DNA of 64,000 bases from Bacilli bacterium (GTDB taxonomy: Bacteria > Bacillota_I > Bacilli_A > RF39 > UBA660), in assembly GCA_017459965.1 (NCBI GenBank), contig JAFUBW010000014.1:263174-327173 (forward strand). The letters are read 5' to 3'. The position numbers and the translations under genes are program-made. Numbering within the stretch: the first letter of the stretch is position 1; each line of letters opens with the position of its first letter. The notes beneath the pieces were generated by a model. The model worked only from the letters and a program-made list of their open reading frames with translations. It made no database searches and had not been told where the DNA came from. Shown piece by piece: positions 51,839 through 60,729 of the stretch.

Positions 51839-52910
51839 AATCTTTTTTTGGTTGATACATTCTAAGTAATACTATTAACGCAATTACAATTACAATTAAT
51901 ACTATAGATAATATTGGTCTAAATCTAAACCATGCGATCGCGATTATAAGTAGTGCAAGTCCAAGACCAAGTACAATTGATACTATACTAGTTGCTCCAC
52001 TTACTATATTACCAAGTATTGGTACTTTATTTGCTAAAGTAGTAATAAAGTTAAACATTGAAGAAAATGCACCTATTATAAATGCTACTCCAAGTATTCT
52101 TAAGAACCATTTTATATTTTTATTTGCTTTAGTCATACTTTCAAGTATTTGAGTACCTGTTTTATTTCCTTCAACTATTGTATAAATATCTTTACCTTTT
52201 TTAGAAGTAAATGCTTCAAATGTATCATCTGTTTGTACACCCATAACACTTACATTTTTAGCATTTGTATACAAATAAGATATTCTAATATCACCTATTT
52301 GTGGTCCGTCTTCTTTAACATTTGTTAAATATTTACCATCAACTTTAATATTTTCTTTTGTGTTATTATATTGTTCTACTAATTTTTCATTATTTACTTT
52401 TTTATCATATTTTAGTTGTTTAACTAATTCTTCAGGTATGATAAATGCACCCATCTTAACATCATCAGAATAATATTCTTCACTTTCATATGGAATATCC
52501 GATGGATTATCATGGCCAGCTTCTTTATATTCACTTGAATCAAGTAAATCACTTTCCCATACTTTTTCATAAGTACATTTAGTTTTTTCATCTTCTTCTG
52601 TACATTCTTCACTCCATTGATACATTTCTACATTTCTTTTTAATTTAACTGCTTTTGTAGTTATTGCAAATATATCATCTTTTAAATCATCAAGTGATGT
52701 TTCATCAATTTTTCCTTTTGTTGCGATTAGTTTACCTTCATTTTTAGAATCTACTTTATCACTTTTAACTTGAATAAAAGTTTTTTTAGCTTCATTAATC
52801 GCAGATTGTGTTTTGACAGCTCTTCCTTCATTATTCCAAAGTATTCCAATACCTACTACTAATAGTATTAAACCACCTAGTACTCCACTTGTTTTTTTAG
52901 TTTTATTCAT
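51831..52910 (-). CDS. TMEM43-like membrane protein
   Basis: 359 aa: one N-terminal helix, a large extracytoplasmic beta-type region with two CxxE..C-like cysteines, then three or four C-terminal helices. It matches the TMEM43 family (PF07787): GILWNNEGRAVKTQSAINEA at the N-terminus and GVAFIIGAFSSMFNFITTLAN with VPILGNIVSGATSIVSIVLGL near the C-terminus. Bacterial members have no defined role, and animal TMEM43 is a nuclear-envelope protein. Confidence 0.78.
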   Translation of the reverse strand: MNKTKKTSGVLGGLILLVVGIGILWNNEGRAVKTQSAINEAKKTFIQVKSDKVDSKNEGKLIATKGKIDETSLDDLKDDIFAITTKAVKLKRNVEMYQWSEECTEEDEKTKCTYEKVWESDLLDSSEYKEAGHDNPSDIPYESEEYYSDDVKMGAFIIPEELVKQLKYDKKVNNEKLVEQYNNTKENIKVDGKYLTNVKEDGPQIGDIRISYLYTNAKNVSVMGVQTDDTFEAFTSKKGKDIYTIVEGNKTGTQILESMTKANKNIKWFLRILGVAFIIGAFSSMFNFITTLANKVPILGNIVSGATSIVSIVLGLGLALLIIAIAWFRFRPILSIVLIVIVIALIVLLRMYQPKKDSK

Positions 52911-52968
52911 ACTTACCTCCTACTTGGTTTAATTATACATAATTTATAAATATAAGTAAAGATAATTA

Positions 52969-54315
52969 TTATGTTCTTTTTGATAGTTCAACTATTTTTC
53001 TCCATAAAAGTGGCCCTACTATTCCATTTATATCAAAGTTATAATCTCTTTGTAATTTTTTTATAGATTTTTCAGTAAGTTCATCAAAAACACCATTTAC
53101 TCTAACACCAGGTATTGAATGATCAAATCTACATATTTTAAGTAAGAATCTTTGAAGTCTTAATACGTCATCACCCATCATACCTCTTGTAAGAAAATAA
53201 TCAGGATAAAGTTCATTAATATAATCTTCATACCCATCAGGAAAGGATTTTAATATATTATCATATGCATTTTTAAGCACTATCCAATCACTATATGTGA
53301 AATTACCTGTAACTGGTAAATTATACTTTGCCTGAAAAGCTTTAACCATAGCAATAGAATTATCATTATAAATACCATTTATAGGAAGCCTTGGAATATC
53401 ATTATCTAAGAAAGCAAGTGCATCTAAATAGTAATGAATATATTCTACTTCAATACCTGTATCTCCATAGTTTAGTTCATCTTCATAAAGAAAAGTAGCT
53501 TCTTCTTTAGTAAGTCCTTCTGAATAAAGATCTGATAATTTTTTTACACTTGTATATACATACTTTATTTTATACCATGTAGCTTTATCTACTATACCTG
53601 TAACTGGTAAAGAAAAAATTTCCTGAAATTTTTTAACAGCATTTTCTGTTTCTTCATCATATATACCGAGTGTATTTGTAATATCTGGTATTGCTGGATA
53701 ATTTCTTCTTATTCTTCTTAAATCTCTTTGAATAGCAAGTACTGGATTTCCTGCTTGACCAAGTCCTATTTCATAACCTGGATAGCCCATTGTAGAATCT
53801 CCAACAGGTGCATCTTCAAAAATAGATATATCATTTCCATAATAATATTTTAATATATCAAGTGGACTTTTTCCTTGATTAGCAAGTGATACACTTCCCC
53901 ACTGAGATAGTCCATCGCAAGTAGTATTTCTTCCATCACAATATTTAGTAAAATATGGTTGTATTTGATTTCCTTTTACAATATAATCATTAAATATTTC
54001 ATTAACTATGTTATTTATATTTTCATAAGTTGATCTGTTTTCTATATATGTTTGATCATAGGATGGTAATGATGTTATATCAAAGTTATAACCTTTACTT
54101 CTATACCATTCATTATATATACGATTCATTGCAAAAGATATAATCGCATATATATTTGCCCTTAGTGCATTATTTGGCCAAGTTGGATAAAGTTCAGATG
54201 CTGCGACATTTGATATATAATCAGTAAAAGGTACTGTTATATTTTTAGCATTTTCATTAGGAGCACCTAAATGAACTGTAATATTATTTGGTACAACTGG
54301 ATATCTAACTGCCAT
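52969..54315 (-). CDS. SpoIID-like domain with three peptidoglycan-binding repeats
   Basis: 448 aa, no signal peptide. Residues 10-165 resemble the SpoIID-like region (TVPFTDYISNVAASELYPTW, ALRANIYAIISFAMNRI, CDGLSQWGSVSLANQG). Then three PG_binding_1-type repeats (VLAIQRDLRRIRRNYPAIPD; GIEVEYIHYYLDALAFLDND; VLRLQRFLLKICRFDHSIPG). The lack of a signal peptide, as in spore-coat proteins, points to action in the mother cell during sporulation. Its start overlaps the end of the small partner gene by 11 bases. Confidence 0.75.
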   Translation of the reverse strand: MAVRYPVVPNNITVHLGAPNENAKNITVPFTDYISNVAASELYPTWPNNALRANIYAIISFAMNRIYNEWYRSKGYNFDITSLPSYDQTYIENRSTYENINNIVNEIFNDYIVKGNQIQPYFTKYCDGRNTTCDGLSQWGSVSLANQGKSPLDILKYYYGNDISIFEDAPVGDSTMGYPGYEIGLGQAGNPVLAIQRDLRRIRRNYPAIPDITNTLGIYDEETENAVKKFQEIFSLPVTGIVDKATWYKIKYVYTSVKKLSDLYSEGLTKEEATFLYEDELNYGDTGIEVEYIHYYLDALAFLDNDIPRLPINGIYNDNSIAMVKAFQAKYNLPVTGNFTYSDWIVLKNAYDNILKSFPDGYEDYINELYPDYFLTRGMMGDDVLRLQRFLLKICRFDHSIPGVRVNGVFDELTEKSIKKLQRDYNFDINGIVGPLLWRKIVELSKRT

Positions 54316-54715
54316 TAAAATCTCCTACTTTCATACTAGGAACTATTATTATATCTTGAATAACACATACTCCTTCATACATTCTTGCATTAAAATATTC
54401 CTCTTTTTCATCATAAGTAGCAGTTATATCATAAATAGTATTACTAGGCTTAATCATGTTATTAAGATCAAGTGTTGGTGCGGGTAAACTTATTTTTTCT
54501 ATCATACCAGAAGAATCAGTATATCCTTCATAAAAGATTACATTAGAATTATCTATTATTTTAGATATAATTATTTTTACATTTGGTATTGGAAGTGCAC
54601 TATTTGCTGCTGATGCCCTAATTTTTAAATAACCAATTTTTGGATTATCATTTATAAAATTTTGATAAGTATTTGTATTTTTAAAAATCTCATCATTAAA
54701 ATAATATGTATTCAT
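54305..54715 (-). CDS. Beta-sandwich partner of the SpoIID-like protein
   Basis: 136 aa. A single carboxypeptidase-regulatory-like (Cna-B-like) beta domain: YLKIRASAANSALPIPNVKI, EGYTDSSGMIEKISLPAPT, and ARMYEGVCVIQDIIIVPS. No signal peptide. It is translated with the SpoIID-like protein (11-base overlap) and follows the LysM protein by 10 bases. Probably a structural binding domain of a spore surface or cortex complex. Confidence 0.65.
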   Translation of the reverse strand: MNTYYFNDEIFKNTNTYQNFINDNPKIGYLKIRASAANSALPIPNVKIIISKIIDNSNVIFYEGYTDSSGMIEKISLPAPTLDLNNMIKPSNTIYDITATYDEKEEYFNARMYEGVCVIQDIIIVPSMKVGDFNGS

Positions 54716-54725
54716 ATTCTCTCCT

Positions 54726-55556
54726 TTATATAATTAATTTTTGACCTATAGATAAATTATTATTTATTAAATTATTCTTTCTTTTTAAACTATCCACGCT
54801 AGTATTAAATTTTCTTGCAATTGAATATAAACTATCTCCTTTAACTACAGTGTATACATTTGAAGATGATGATTCACTAGGTATTTTAAGTATCTGTCCT
54901 ATAGAAAGTAAATTACTATTTAAATTATTTAATCTTTTTATATTATCAACACTAGTATTATATTTTCTAGCAATGTCATATAAGTTATCTCCCTTTTTTA
55001 CTGTATAAGTAATGGATGTATCTACAGGAGTATATTCTTCTCCAAAACATTCCTCTATTTCTTCTGATTCAACTCTTATTTTTAAAACTTGGCCTATAGA
55101 TAAATTATTATTTGTTAAATTATTATCTTTTTTAATAGTATCAATATCTACATTATTATTTTTAGATATTGAATATAAACTATCTCCTTTTTTTACTGTA
55201 TAATTTATGAAATCTGGTAAACTTTCTTCACCATAATTAGTATATTTTTCAGGTATTCTAAGTATTTGACCTATAGATAAATTATTACTTGTTAAATTAT
55301 TTAACTTAATAATTTCATCTACAGTAGTATTATAAGTATTTGCAATTTTATAAAGTGTATCTCCTTTTTTTACTGTATACATAAACATATTATCTGGATT
55401 GGTACCTGATGAACTTGGTATAGTTAAAATCATACCTATTTGAAGGTTATTTGCATTAACATTATTTATATTAGCAAGATCCATTACTGATACGCCAAAT
55501 TGATTACTTATTCCCCATAATGTATCACCAGGTTTTACTGTATATGTTTGATTCAA
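54726..55556 (-). CDS. Protein of five LysM repeats
   Basis: 276 aa made of five LysM domains: each begins YTVKxGDTLYxIA and ends LSIGQxLxIP, joined by short linkers. LysM binds N-acetylglucosamine in peptidoglycan and chitin. No signal peptide, so as with SafA-type proteins it probably acts on the spore coat/cortex from the mother cell. First gene of a three-gene unit. Confidence 0.88.
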   Translation of the reverse strand: MNQTYTVKPGDTLWGISNQFGVSVMDLANINNVNANNLQIGMILTIPSSSGTNPDNMFMYTVKKGDTLYKIANTYNTTVDEIIKLNNLTSNNLSIGQILRIPEKYTNYGEESLPDFINYTVKKGDSLYSISKNNNVDIDTIKKDNNLTNNNLSIGQVLKIRVESEEIEECFGEEYTPVDTSITYTVKKGDNLYDIARKYNTSVDNIKRLNNLNSNLLSIGQILKIPSESSSSNVYTVVKGDSLYSIARKFNTSVDSLKRKNNLINNNLSIGQKLII

Positions 55557-55588
55557 ATTATCACCTCTAATAAAAATATATGCATAAA

Positions 55589-55613
55589 AAAAGACAAATA
55601 TAATTTGTCCTTT
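55589..55613 (-). terminator. Terminator of the second collagen-like gene
   Basis: The hairpin GACAAAT / ATTTGTC is followed by seven U on the minus strand. Confidence 0.7.
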
Positions 55614-55616
55614 TAA

Positions 55617-56165
55617 TTATGCTATTTGAATTATTACTAAATGAGCTGATACTGGTGATGTACCACCTGCTAATGGTGTTATTGTAAGCGCTGCTGCATT
55701 GCCTGCTGGATTTCTTACTGTAATAATTGAATTAATAGTTGTCGTTTCGGCTAAAAACATACCCGATATATCACTTGTTCCAGTTGCTCTTCCAACAACA
55801 GTATACTCAATAGGTGCCCCATTAAGTGTAAGCTCTAACTGACCTGCTTCAGTAACTGGAACATTAAAGAATACTTGATAAGTTCCTATTTGTGATAAAC
55901 TAAATGAACTTGGTCCTGTTCTTATAATATCTGCTCCACTATTTGGACCATCTTGTGGGAAACTTACATCAGTACCTGGTGCTACTGTAGCTGAATTATC
56001 AGGTGGCATTAGTGCATAAAAATCAGCATAATTAAATACACCACTTATACCTGCTGGACCTGTTGCTCCTGTGGGACCTATCTCACCTTGTATTCCTTGT
56101 GGTCCTGTTGGACCTGTTGATCCTGTTGGGCCACCAGATGGGCCTGTTGGACCTGTTGGACCCAA
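55617..56165 (-). CDS. Collagen-like protein with BclA-type C-terminal domain (start lost)
   Basis: 182 aa readable. [14 protein letters not shown] repeats are followed by a C-terminal globular domain of the BclA/exosporium type ([60 protein letters not shown]). The natural N-terminus is upstream, but an in-frame TGA at 56229-56231 cuts it. The TTG at 56163-56165 is the nearest alternative start and has no ribosome site, so the protein may not be made. Confidence 0.7.
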   Translation of the reverse strand: MGPTGPTGPSGGPTGSTGPTGPQGIQGEIGPTGATGPAGISGVFNYADFYALMPPDNSATVAPGTDVSFPQDGPNSGADIIRTGPSSFSLSQIGTYQVFFNVPVTEAGQLELTLNGAPIEYTVVGRATGTSDISGMFLAETTTINSIITVRNPAGNAAALTITPLAGGTSPVSAHLVIIQIA

Positions 56166-56249
56166 TATATAACATCCACATTTAGGTCTATATTTATAAT
56201 CATTACAATCTACTCTTTTAATATCATCTCAATTATTAAATTGATTCAT
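56166..56249 (-). pseudogene. 5' end of the collagen-like gene, interrupted by TGA at codon 7
   Basis: From an ATG at 56247-56249 with GGAGGTAATTT upstream, the frame reads MNQFNN, TGA, then [20 protein letters not shown] straight into the Gly-X-X repeats. A Cys-rich start is seen in the other collagen-like protein here too. TGG (Trp) to TGA is one base. Confidence 0.7.
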
Positions 56250-56316
56250 AAATTACCTCCTTATTATTTATATCTAAAATATTATATAAGAAGTAATTAA
56301 TAATGAATAATAAAAA

Positions 56317-56337
56317 AAACACATTTAATATGTGTTT
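56317..56337 (-). terminator. Terminator of tRNA-Leu
   Basis: The hairpin AAACACAT / ATGTGTTT is followed by an eight-base U-run on the minus strand. Confidence 0.7.
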
Positions 56338-56346
56338 ATTTTAATA

Positions 56347-56433
56347 TGGTGCGAAAGATGGGAATCGAACCCACACATTCAAAGAATACTAGATTTTGAG
56401 TCTAGCGCGTCTACCAGTTCCGCCACTTTCGCA
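56347..56433 (-). tRNA. tRNA-Leu(CAA)
   Basis: TGCGAAAGTGGCGGAACTGG start, long variable arm as in class II tRNAs, anticodon loop CTCAAAA in stem CTAGA/TCTAG, T-arm GTGGGTTCGATTCCC, and encoded CCA. Confidence 0.92.
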
Positions 56434-56440
56434 TAAATAA

Positions 56441-56469
56441 ATTATAATATAAATAAAAAAAGATTTCAA
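56441..56469 (-). promoter_or_regulatory. Promoter of tRNA-Leu
   Basis: TTGAAA and TATAAT are 17 bases apart on the minus strand. The -35 lies inside the terminator stem of the L,D-transpeptidase gene (AGATTTC/GAAATCT, 56461-56478). Confidence 0.65.
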
Positions 56470-56477
56470 TAGAAATC

Positions 56478-57425
56478 TTAATAACTTATATATACTGGTG
56501 TACCTATTTCAACCATATTATATAATTGTTGTACTTTATAATATGGCATATTTACACATCCATGTGAACCATTATATTTATAAATATTACCACCAAAACT
56601 ACTTCTCCAAGATGCATCATGTAGTCCATATGAAGATCCTTTAAATGCTATCCAATAATTTACAAAACTTTCATAATCTTCACCTTTTAAAGTTACACTT
56701 CTAGCTTTATTAAGCACTCTAAATGTACCTGTTGGTGTTCCATTATTTATTCCTGTTACTACTGGTGATGTTAAAACTAGTTCCCCATATTCATAATAAT
56801 ATAAAGTTTGATTTGAAATAGAAACGCTTATATATGGATTTTTTCTTTTTTCTTGAATATTAACAACTATTTTATCAGTAACTTCATTATTAGATGAATC
56901 ATTTACTATATAGTTTATTTCATAAGTTCCTTCTTTCGTTAAATCAATATTTGATTTTACTTTAACTTTATTAGTGATATCTCCATCATAATCATCAAGT
57001 GCTGCATAAGTTGGATATTCGAATTCATCACCCAAATATAAATTAATTTCTCTATCACTATTAATTGTTAAATCAGGTTTTTTAGTATCTTTAACATATA
57101 CTTTTCTCACCAAAGTTTTATCTACATTTAGATAATTAATTTTTAAATTATATAAAACAACATAATTACCTACTTTTTTAGTATTAACATTATTTTTAAT
57201 AGTTACCTTATCATTAATTAATTTCCCATTAGATTTGGCAGTGAATCCTTCTTCTACATATTCGTCAACACCAACTTCAAGTACTACTTTTTCATCCCCT
57301 TTTAAAGAAAATTCAGTAGTATTCTTTTCTATGGTAAATTGACATATAATTAAACTTACTGTAATAACTGATAAAATACCTATTATAACTTTTATTATAA
57401 ATATTTGTTTATCTTCTTTAGTCAT
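56478..57425 (-). CDS. L,D-transpeptidase (YkuD) with Ig-like domains
   Basis: 315 aa. An N-terminal membrane anchor (residues 9-30), two DUF5011-type beta domains (VVLEVGVDEYVEEGFTAK; LYLGDEFEYPTYAALDDYDG), and a C-terminal YkuD domain with HDASWRSSFGG and the catalytic SHGCVNM. It makes 3-3 peptidoglycan cross-links or attaches proteins to the wall outside the membrane. Its terminator overlaps the tRNA-Leu promoter. Confidence 0.88.
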   Translation of the reverse strand: MTKEDKQIFIIKVIIGILSVITVSLIICQFTIEKNTTEFSLKGDEKVVLEVGVDEYVEEGFTAKSNGKLINDKVTIKNNVNTKKVGNYVVLYNLKINYLNVDKTLVRKVYVKDTKKPDLTINSDREINLYLGDEFEYPTYAALDDYDGDITNKVKVKSNIDLTKEGTYEINYIVNDSSNNEVTDKIVVNIQEKRKNPYISVSISNQTLYYYEYGELVLTSPVVTGINNGTPTGTFRVLNKARSVTLKGEDYESFVNYWIAFKGSSYGLHDASWRSSFGGNIYKYNGSHGCVNMPYYKVQQLYNMVEIGTPVYISY

Positions 57426-57487
57426 ATTTACACACCCATTACATAAATAATACCATATTTTTCTTAAAAATAAAGAGAAAAATAAAA

Positions 57488-57515
57488 AAATCTATAAGAT
57501 TTTTCTTATAGATTT
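57488..57515 (-). terminator. Terminator of the aspS-gatCAB operon
   Basis: The stem AAATCTATAAG / CTTATAGATTT with a five-base loop is followed by seven U on the minus strand and overlaps the gatB stop. Confidence 0.8.
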
Positions 57516-58980
57516 ATTTTAAACTATCAAGTTTTTCCTTCATCATACTTCTTGCGGATGATGGATTTGCTTTTCCTTTAGTTTTTTTCATGATTTGACC
57601 TACAAAATAATCAAGTAATTTTGGATTTTGTGGATCATATTGATCTACTTGTTTAGGATTTTCTTCTATTACTTCATCTATTATATTCATAATAGCATTT
57701 TCATCAGTTATTTGCATCATACCTTCATCTTCAACTACCTTTTTAGGAGTCTTTTTATCTTCTATTACTTTATAGAATACATCTTTACCTTGTTTTGAAG
57801 ATATAGTTTTTGAATCAATTAAATCTATTAATTCTTTTAACATTTCTGGACTCATATAAAAATCTTTAATAGATATTTCATTATAGTTTAAATATGAAAG
57901 TATCATACCATTTACCCAGTTAGCAGCACTTTTTGGATCTGTTCCTAAAGCAACTACTTTTTCAAAATAATCACTATTTGCTTTTTCTTTAACAAGAATA
58001 TCTGAATCATATTCAGAAAGACCATATTCATTCATATATTTTTTCTTTCTATCATATGCTAACATTGGTATTTCTTTTCTTATTTCTTCTATCCATTCTT
58101 TTGATATTTTATATTTTGGAATGTTTGGTTCAACAAAATATTTATAGTCAACTGCATCTACTTTACTTCTCATATGAATTGTAGACATAGTCTCTTCATC
58201 CCATCTTCTTGTTTCTTGAATTACATCAGTATCATATGTTCCGTTTTCTTTAGCCTTTGTTTGTCTTTTTATTTCAAAGTTTATTGCATCTCTTACACCA
58301 CCAAATGAGTTAACATTTTTAATTTCTACTTTAGTTCCCCAGTTATTTGGATCATTTTCATCAAGTTCTGGATCCATAATAGAAACATTAACATCACATC
58401 TTACTTGTCCTTTTTTAGTATCGGCTTCAGATATATCTAAATATTGATAAATCATTCTCATATGTTCTAAGAATGCAACTGCTTCATCAGCTGAATGAAG
58501 ATCTGGTTCAGTAACAAGTTCAAGTAGTGGTACACCTGCCCTGTTATAATCAATAGATGTTGTATCATATAAGTGATTAGAACTTGCAGCATCTTCTTCT
58601 AAGTGTAAATTATTTACTCTTAAAGTTTTTTCTTCACCATTACATTCATATTTTACTTCACCATAAATACCTACTGGTATTGGTTTTGTTTCTTGTGTTA
58701 ATTGATATCCTTTTGGAAGATCTGGATAATAATAATTTTTTCTTTCAAAATACATAAATTCAGGCTGTGAACAATTTAAAACCATAGATGTCTTTAAAGC
58801 CATTTTAACTGCTTCTTTATTAACAACTGGAAGTATTCCAGGAAAAGCCATATCAATGGCCCTAATATTACAGTTTGGTGTTGATGAATAATCATTTCTA
58901 GCAGAAGAAAATACTTTAGTGTTAGTTTCTGATATTTCACAGTGCATTTCAAGTCCTATTTTTGCTAAATACTTACTCAT
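57514..58980 (-). CDS. gatB: Asp/Glu-tRNA amidotransferase subunit B
   Basis: 488 aa from the ATG at 58978-58980, after GGAGGTGAAAAAG; the longer frame starts at the GTG in that site. It recognises the misacylated tRNA and carries the kinase step. Visible: GLEMHCEISETNTKVFS, YYPDLPKGYQLTQ, VTEPDLHSADEAV, KNVNSFGGVRDAI, and the C-terminal YqeY-like helical domain. Its start overlaps the gatA end by 8 bases. Confidence 0.95.
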   Translation of the reverse strand: MSKYLAKIGLEMHCEISETNTKVFSSARNDYSSTPNCNIRAIDMAFPGILPVVNKEAVKMALKTSMVLNCSQPEFMYFERKNYYYPDLPKGYQLTQETKPIPVGIYGEVKYECNGEEKTLRVNNLHLEEDAASSNHLYDTTSIDYNRAGVPLLELVTEPDLHSADEAVAFLEHMRMIYQYLDISEADTKKGQVRCDVNVSIMDPELDENDPNNWGTKVEIKNVNSFGGVRDAINFEIKRQTKAKENGTYDTDVIQETRRWDEETMSTIHMRSKVDAVDYKYFVEPNIPKYKISKEWIEEIRKEIPMLAYDRKKKYMNEYGLSEYDSDILVKEKANSDYFEKVVALGTDPKSAANWVNGMILSYLNYNEISIKDFYMSPEMLKELIDLIDSKTISSKQGKDVFYKVIEDKKTPKKVVEDEGMMQITDENAIMNIIDEVIEENPKQVDQYDPQNPKLLDYFVGQIMKKTKGKANPSSARSMMKEKLDSLK

Positions 58981-60436
58981 CTTTTTCACCTCCTGCTATT
59001 TGGTTTTTATAAGGCATTGCACTTTCTAATGCATATGCAATATTTAAAACATTTGCATCATCATAACAATTACCAGTAATATTTACTCCAACTGGAAGAT
59101 TATCAATAAATCCATTTGGAATAGTTATTGATGGGAATCCTCCATAATTTCCTATTTGTAAATGTTCTTCTAAAACATCAGTATCATTAGAAAGCATATT
59201 TTTATCATTATCTAAATGTTTAGCAGGGCCACTTCCTACTGGAAGTATTACTCCATCATATTTTTTAAATAATTCTTTCCATTTATCAACAAGTAATCTT
59301 CTTACTCTTTGAGCATTTCTAAAATATCTTTCTTGATTTTGTGATTGTAAAACATATGAACCTATTACAAATCTTCTTTTAATAAGTGGTGAAAAACCTT
59401 CTGTTCTATATTTTTTAACCATATCAATCCAATTATCACCATCTGCCCTTGGACCAAATATTATACCTGTAAGGTTTGACATATTTGATGTTGCCTCTGC
59501 ACATGATATAACTACATATACTGCTGGTGATGCATTAAGAAGTGTTTGATCTACTGATACTTCTTCTACTTCTATACCAAGTTCTTTACATTTATCTATA
59601 GTTTTCATAAAGTTTTCTAAATGTAATTTTAATTCTTCACTTGGATTTTTATAATTATTTATATCACATATTTCTTTTATGTAGCAAAGTTTTTTACCTT
59701 TAACATCTCCATTTAAAGAATCAGCTAAATGTATATTAGATGAGTCCCATGATGTCATATCATTTTTATCTATACCTTTCATGTTATCAACTACTATAGC
59801 AGCATCTTTAACATTTCTAGTTAAAACACCTAAATGATCTAAAGAAGATGCGAATGGAAATAGTCCATATCTAGATATCATTCCATATGTTGGTTTATAA
59901 CCTACTATACCACAGTAAGCTGCTGGTTTTCTAATTGAATCACCTGTATCACTACCTGTGGCGTAAGGGTATACACCTGCTGCTACTGCTGCTGCAGAAC
60001 CAGCACTACTTCCTGCACACATCCTTTGAGTATTCCATGGATTTTTAACTACACCAGTATGACCAGTTGTACCAGTTCCACCCATACCAAATTCATCCAT
60101 TACAGTTTTATTAACCATTACTGCACCTGCTTCTTTTAATTTTGAGTATGCAGTTGCATCAAAGAATGGAACATAATCTTTTAGTGTATTACTACTTCCT
60201 GTAGAAAGTACTCCTTTTGTTGAATAATTATCTTTTACTCCAAAAGGTATACCAGAAAGTAAATTATCAGTAATTGGTACTTCCTTAGCATCATCAAGTA
60301 TTGTCACAAATGCATTACATTTTTCTTGTACTTCGTGAGATAATTTTAATGATTCTTCTATTAATTCTTGTGAAGTTACTTTACCTTCTTTTAATAATTC
60401 ATGTAATTCTTCAATTGATTTATTCATGTATTTCAT
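58973..60436 (-). CDS. gatA: Asp/Glu-tRNA amidotransferase subunit A
   Basis: 487 aa, amidase-signature enzyme. Releases ammonia from glutamine for GatB. The catalytic Ser-cisSer-Lys set is visible: GIPFGVKDN (Lys), AGSSAGSAAAVAAG, and YATGSDTGDSIRKPAAYCG. The Gly-rich SGGS-like signature reads SSAGSAAAVA. It begins right at the end of gatC and overlaps gatB. Confidence 0.95.
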   Translation of the reverse strand: MKYMNKSIEELHELLKEGKVTSQELIEESLKLSHEVQEKCNAFVTILDDAKEVPITDNLLSGIPFGVKDNYSTKGVLSTGSSNTLKDYVPFFDATAYSKLKEAGAVMVNKTVMDEFGMGGTGTTGHTGVVKNPWNTQRMCAGSSAGSAAAVAAGVYPYATGSDTGDSIRKPAAYCGIVGYKPTYGMISRYGLFPFASSLDHLGVLTRNVKDAAIVVDNMKGIDKNDMTSWDSSNIHLADSLNGDVKGKKLCYIKEICDINNYKNPSEELKLHLENFMKTIDKCKELGIEVEEVSVDQTLLNASPAVYVVISCAEATSNMSNLTGIIFGPRADGDNWIDMVKKYRTEGFSPLIKRRFVIGSYVLQSQNQERYFRNAQRVRRLLVDKWKELFKKYDGVILPVGSGPAKHLDNDKNMLSNDTDVLEEHLQIGNYGGFPSITIPNGFIDNLPVGVNITGNCYDDANVLNIAYALESAMPYKNQIAGGEKDE

Positions 60437-60437
60437 A

Positions 60438-60728
60438 TTATCCCACCACCTTTGGAACTTCTACTTCTCTTGCGCTATGAACATCGCAGTTAGATAGTAA
60501 ATCTTCAATTGGAACAGATTCTTCTACTACATCTTCTCTAAGTTCATATTCAAAATCATCAAGTGTATGAGTCATTGGTTCTACTTCTTCTATTTTATCT
60601 ATTTGATTTATTGTATTAATAGTTTTATCAATAACTTCAAATTCTTCTAAAACCATTTTATTTTCTTCTTCAGTTAAACCTATTAAAAGTTTATCTGCTA
60701 AGTCATCAACGATTTCTTTTGTAAACAT
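60438..60728 (-). CDS. gatC: Asp/Glu-tRNA amidotransferase subunit C
   Basis: 96 aa, the usual length. A small helical subunit that holds GatA and GatB together: LADKLLIGLTEEENKMVLEE, INQIDKIEEVEPMTHTLD, and LREDVVEESVPIEDLLSN with the closing VPKVVG. One base separates it from aspS and one from gatA. Confidence 0.93.
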   Translation of the reverse strand: MFTKEIVDDLADKLLIGLTEEENKMVLEEFEVIDKTINTINQIDKIEEVEPMTHTLDDFEYELREDVVEESVPIEDLLSNCDVHSAREVEVPKVVG

Positions 60729-60729
60729 A

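Noticed and set aside
56229-56231. In-frame TGA as Trp (code 4) or selenocysteine.
   Set aside because: TGA ends other genes, two with ATGA overlaps, and all Trp codons in long genes are TGG. No SECIS-like stem was seen directly after the TGA.
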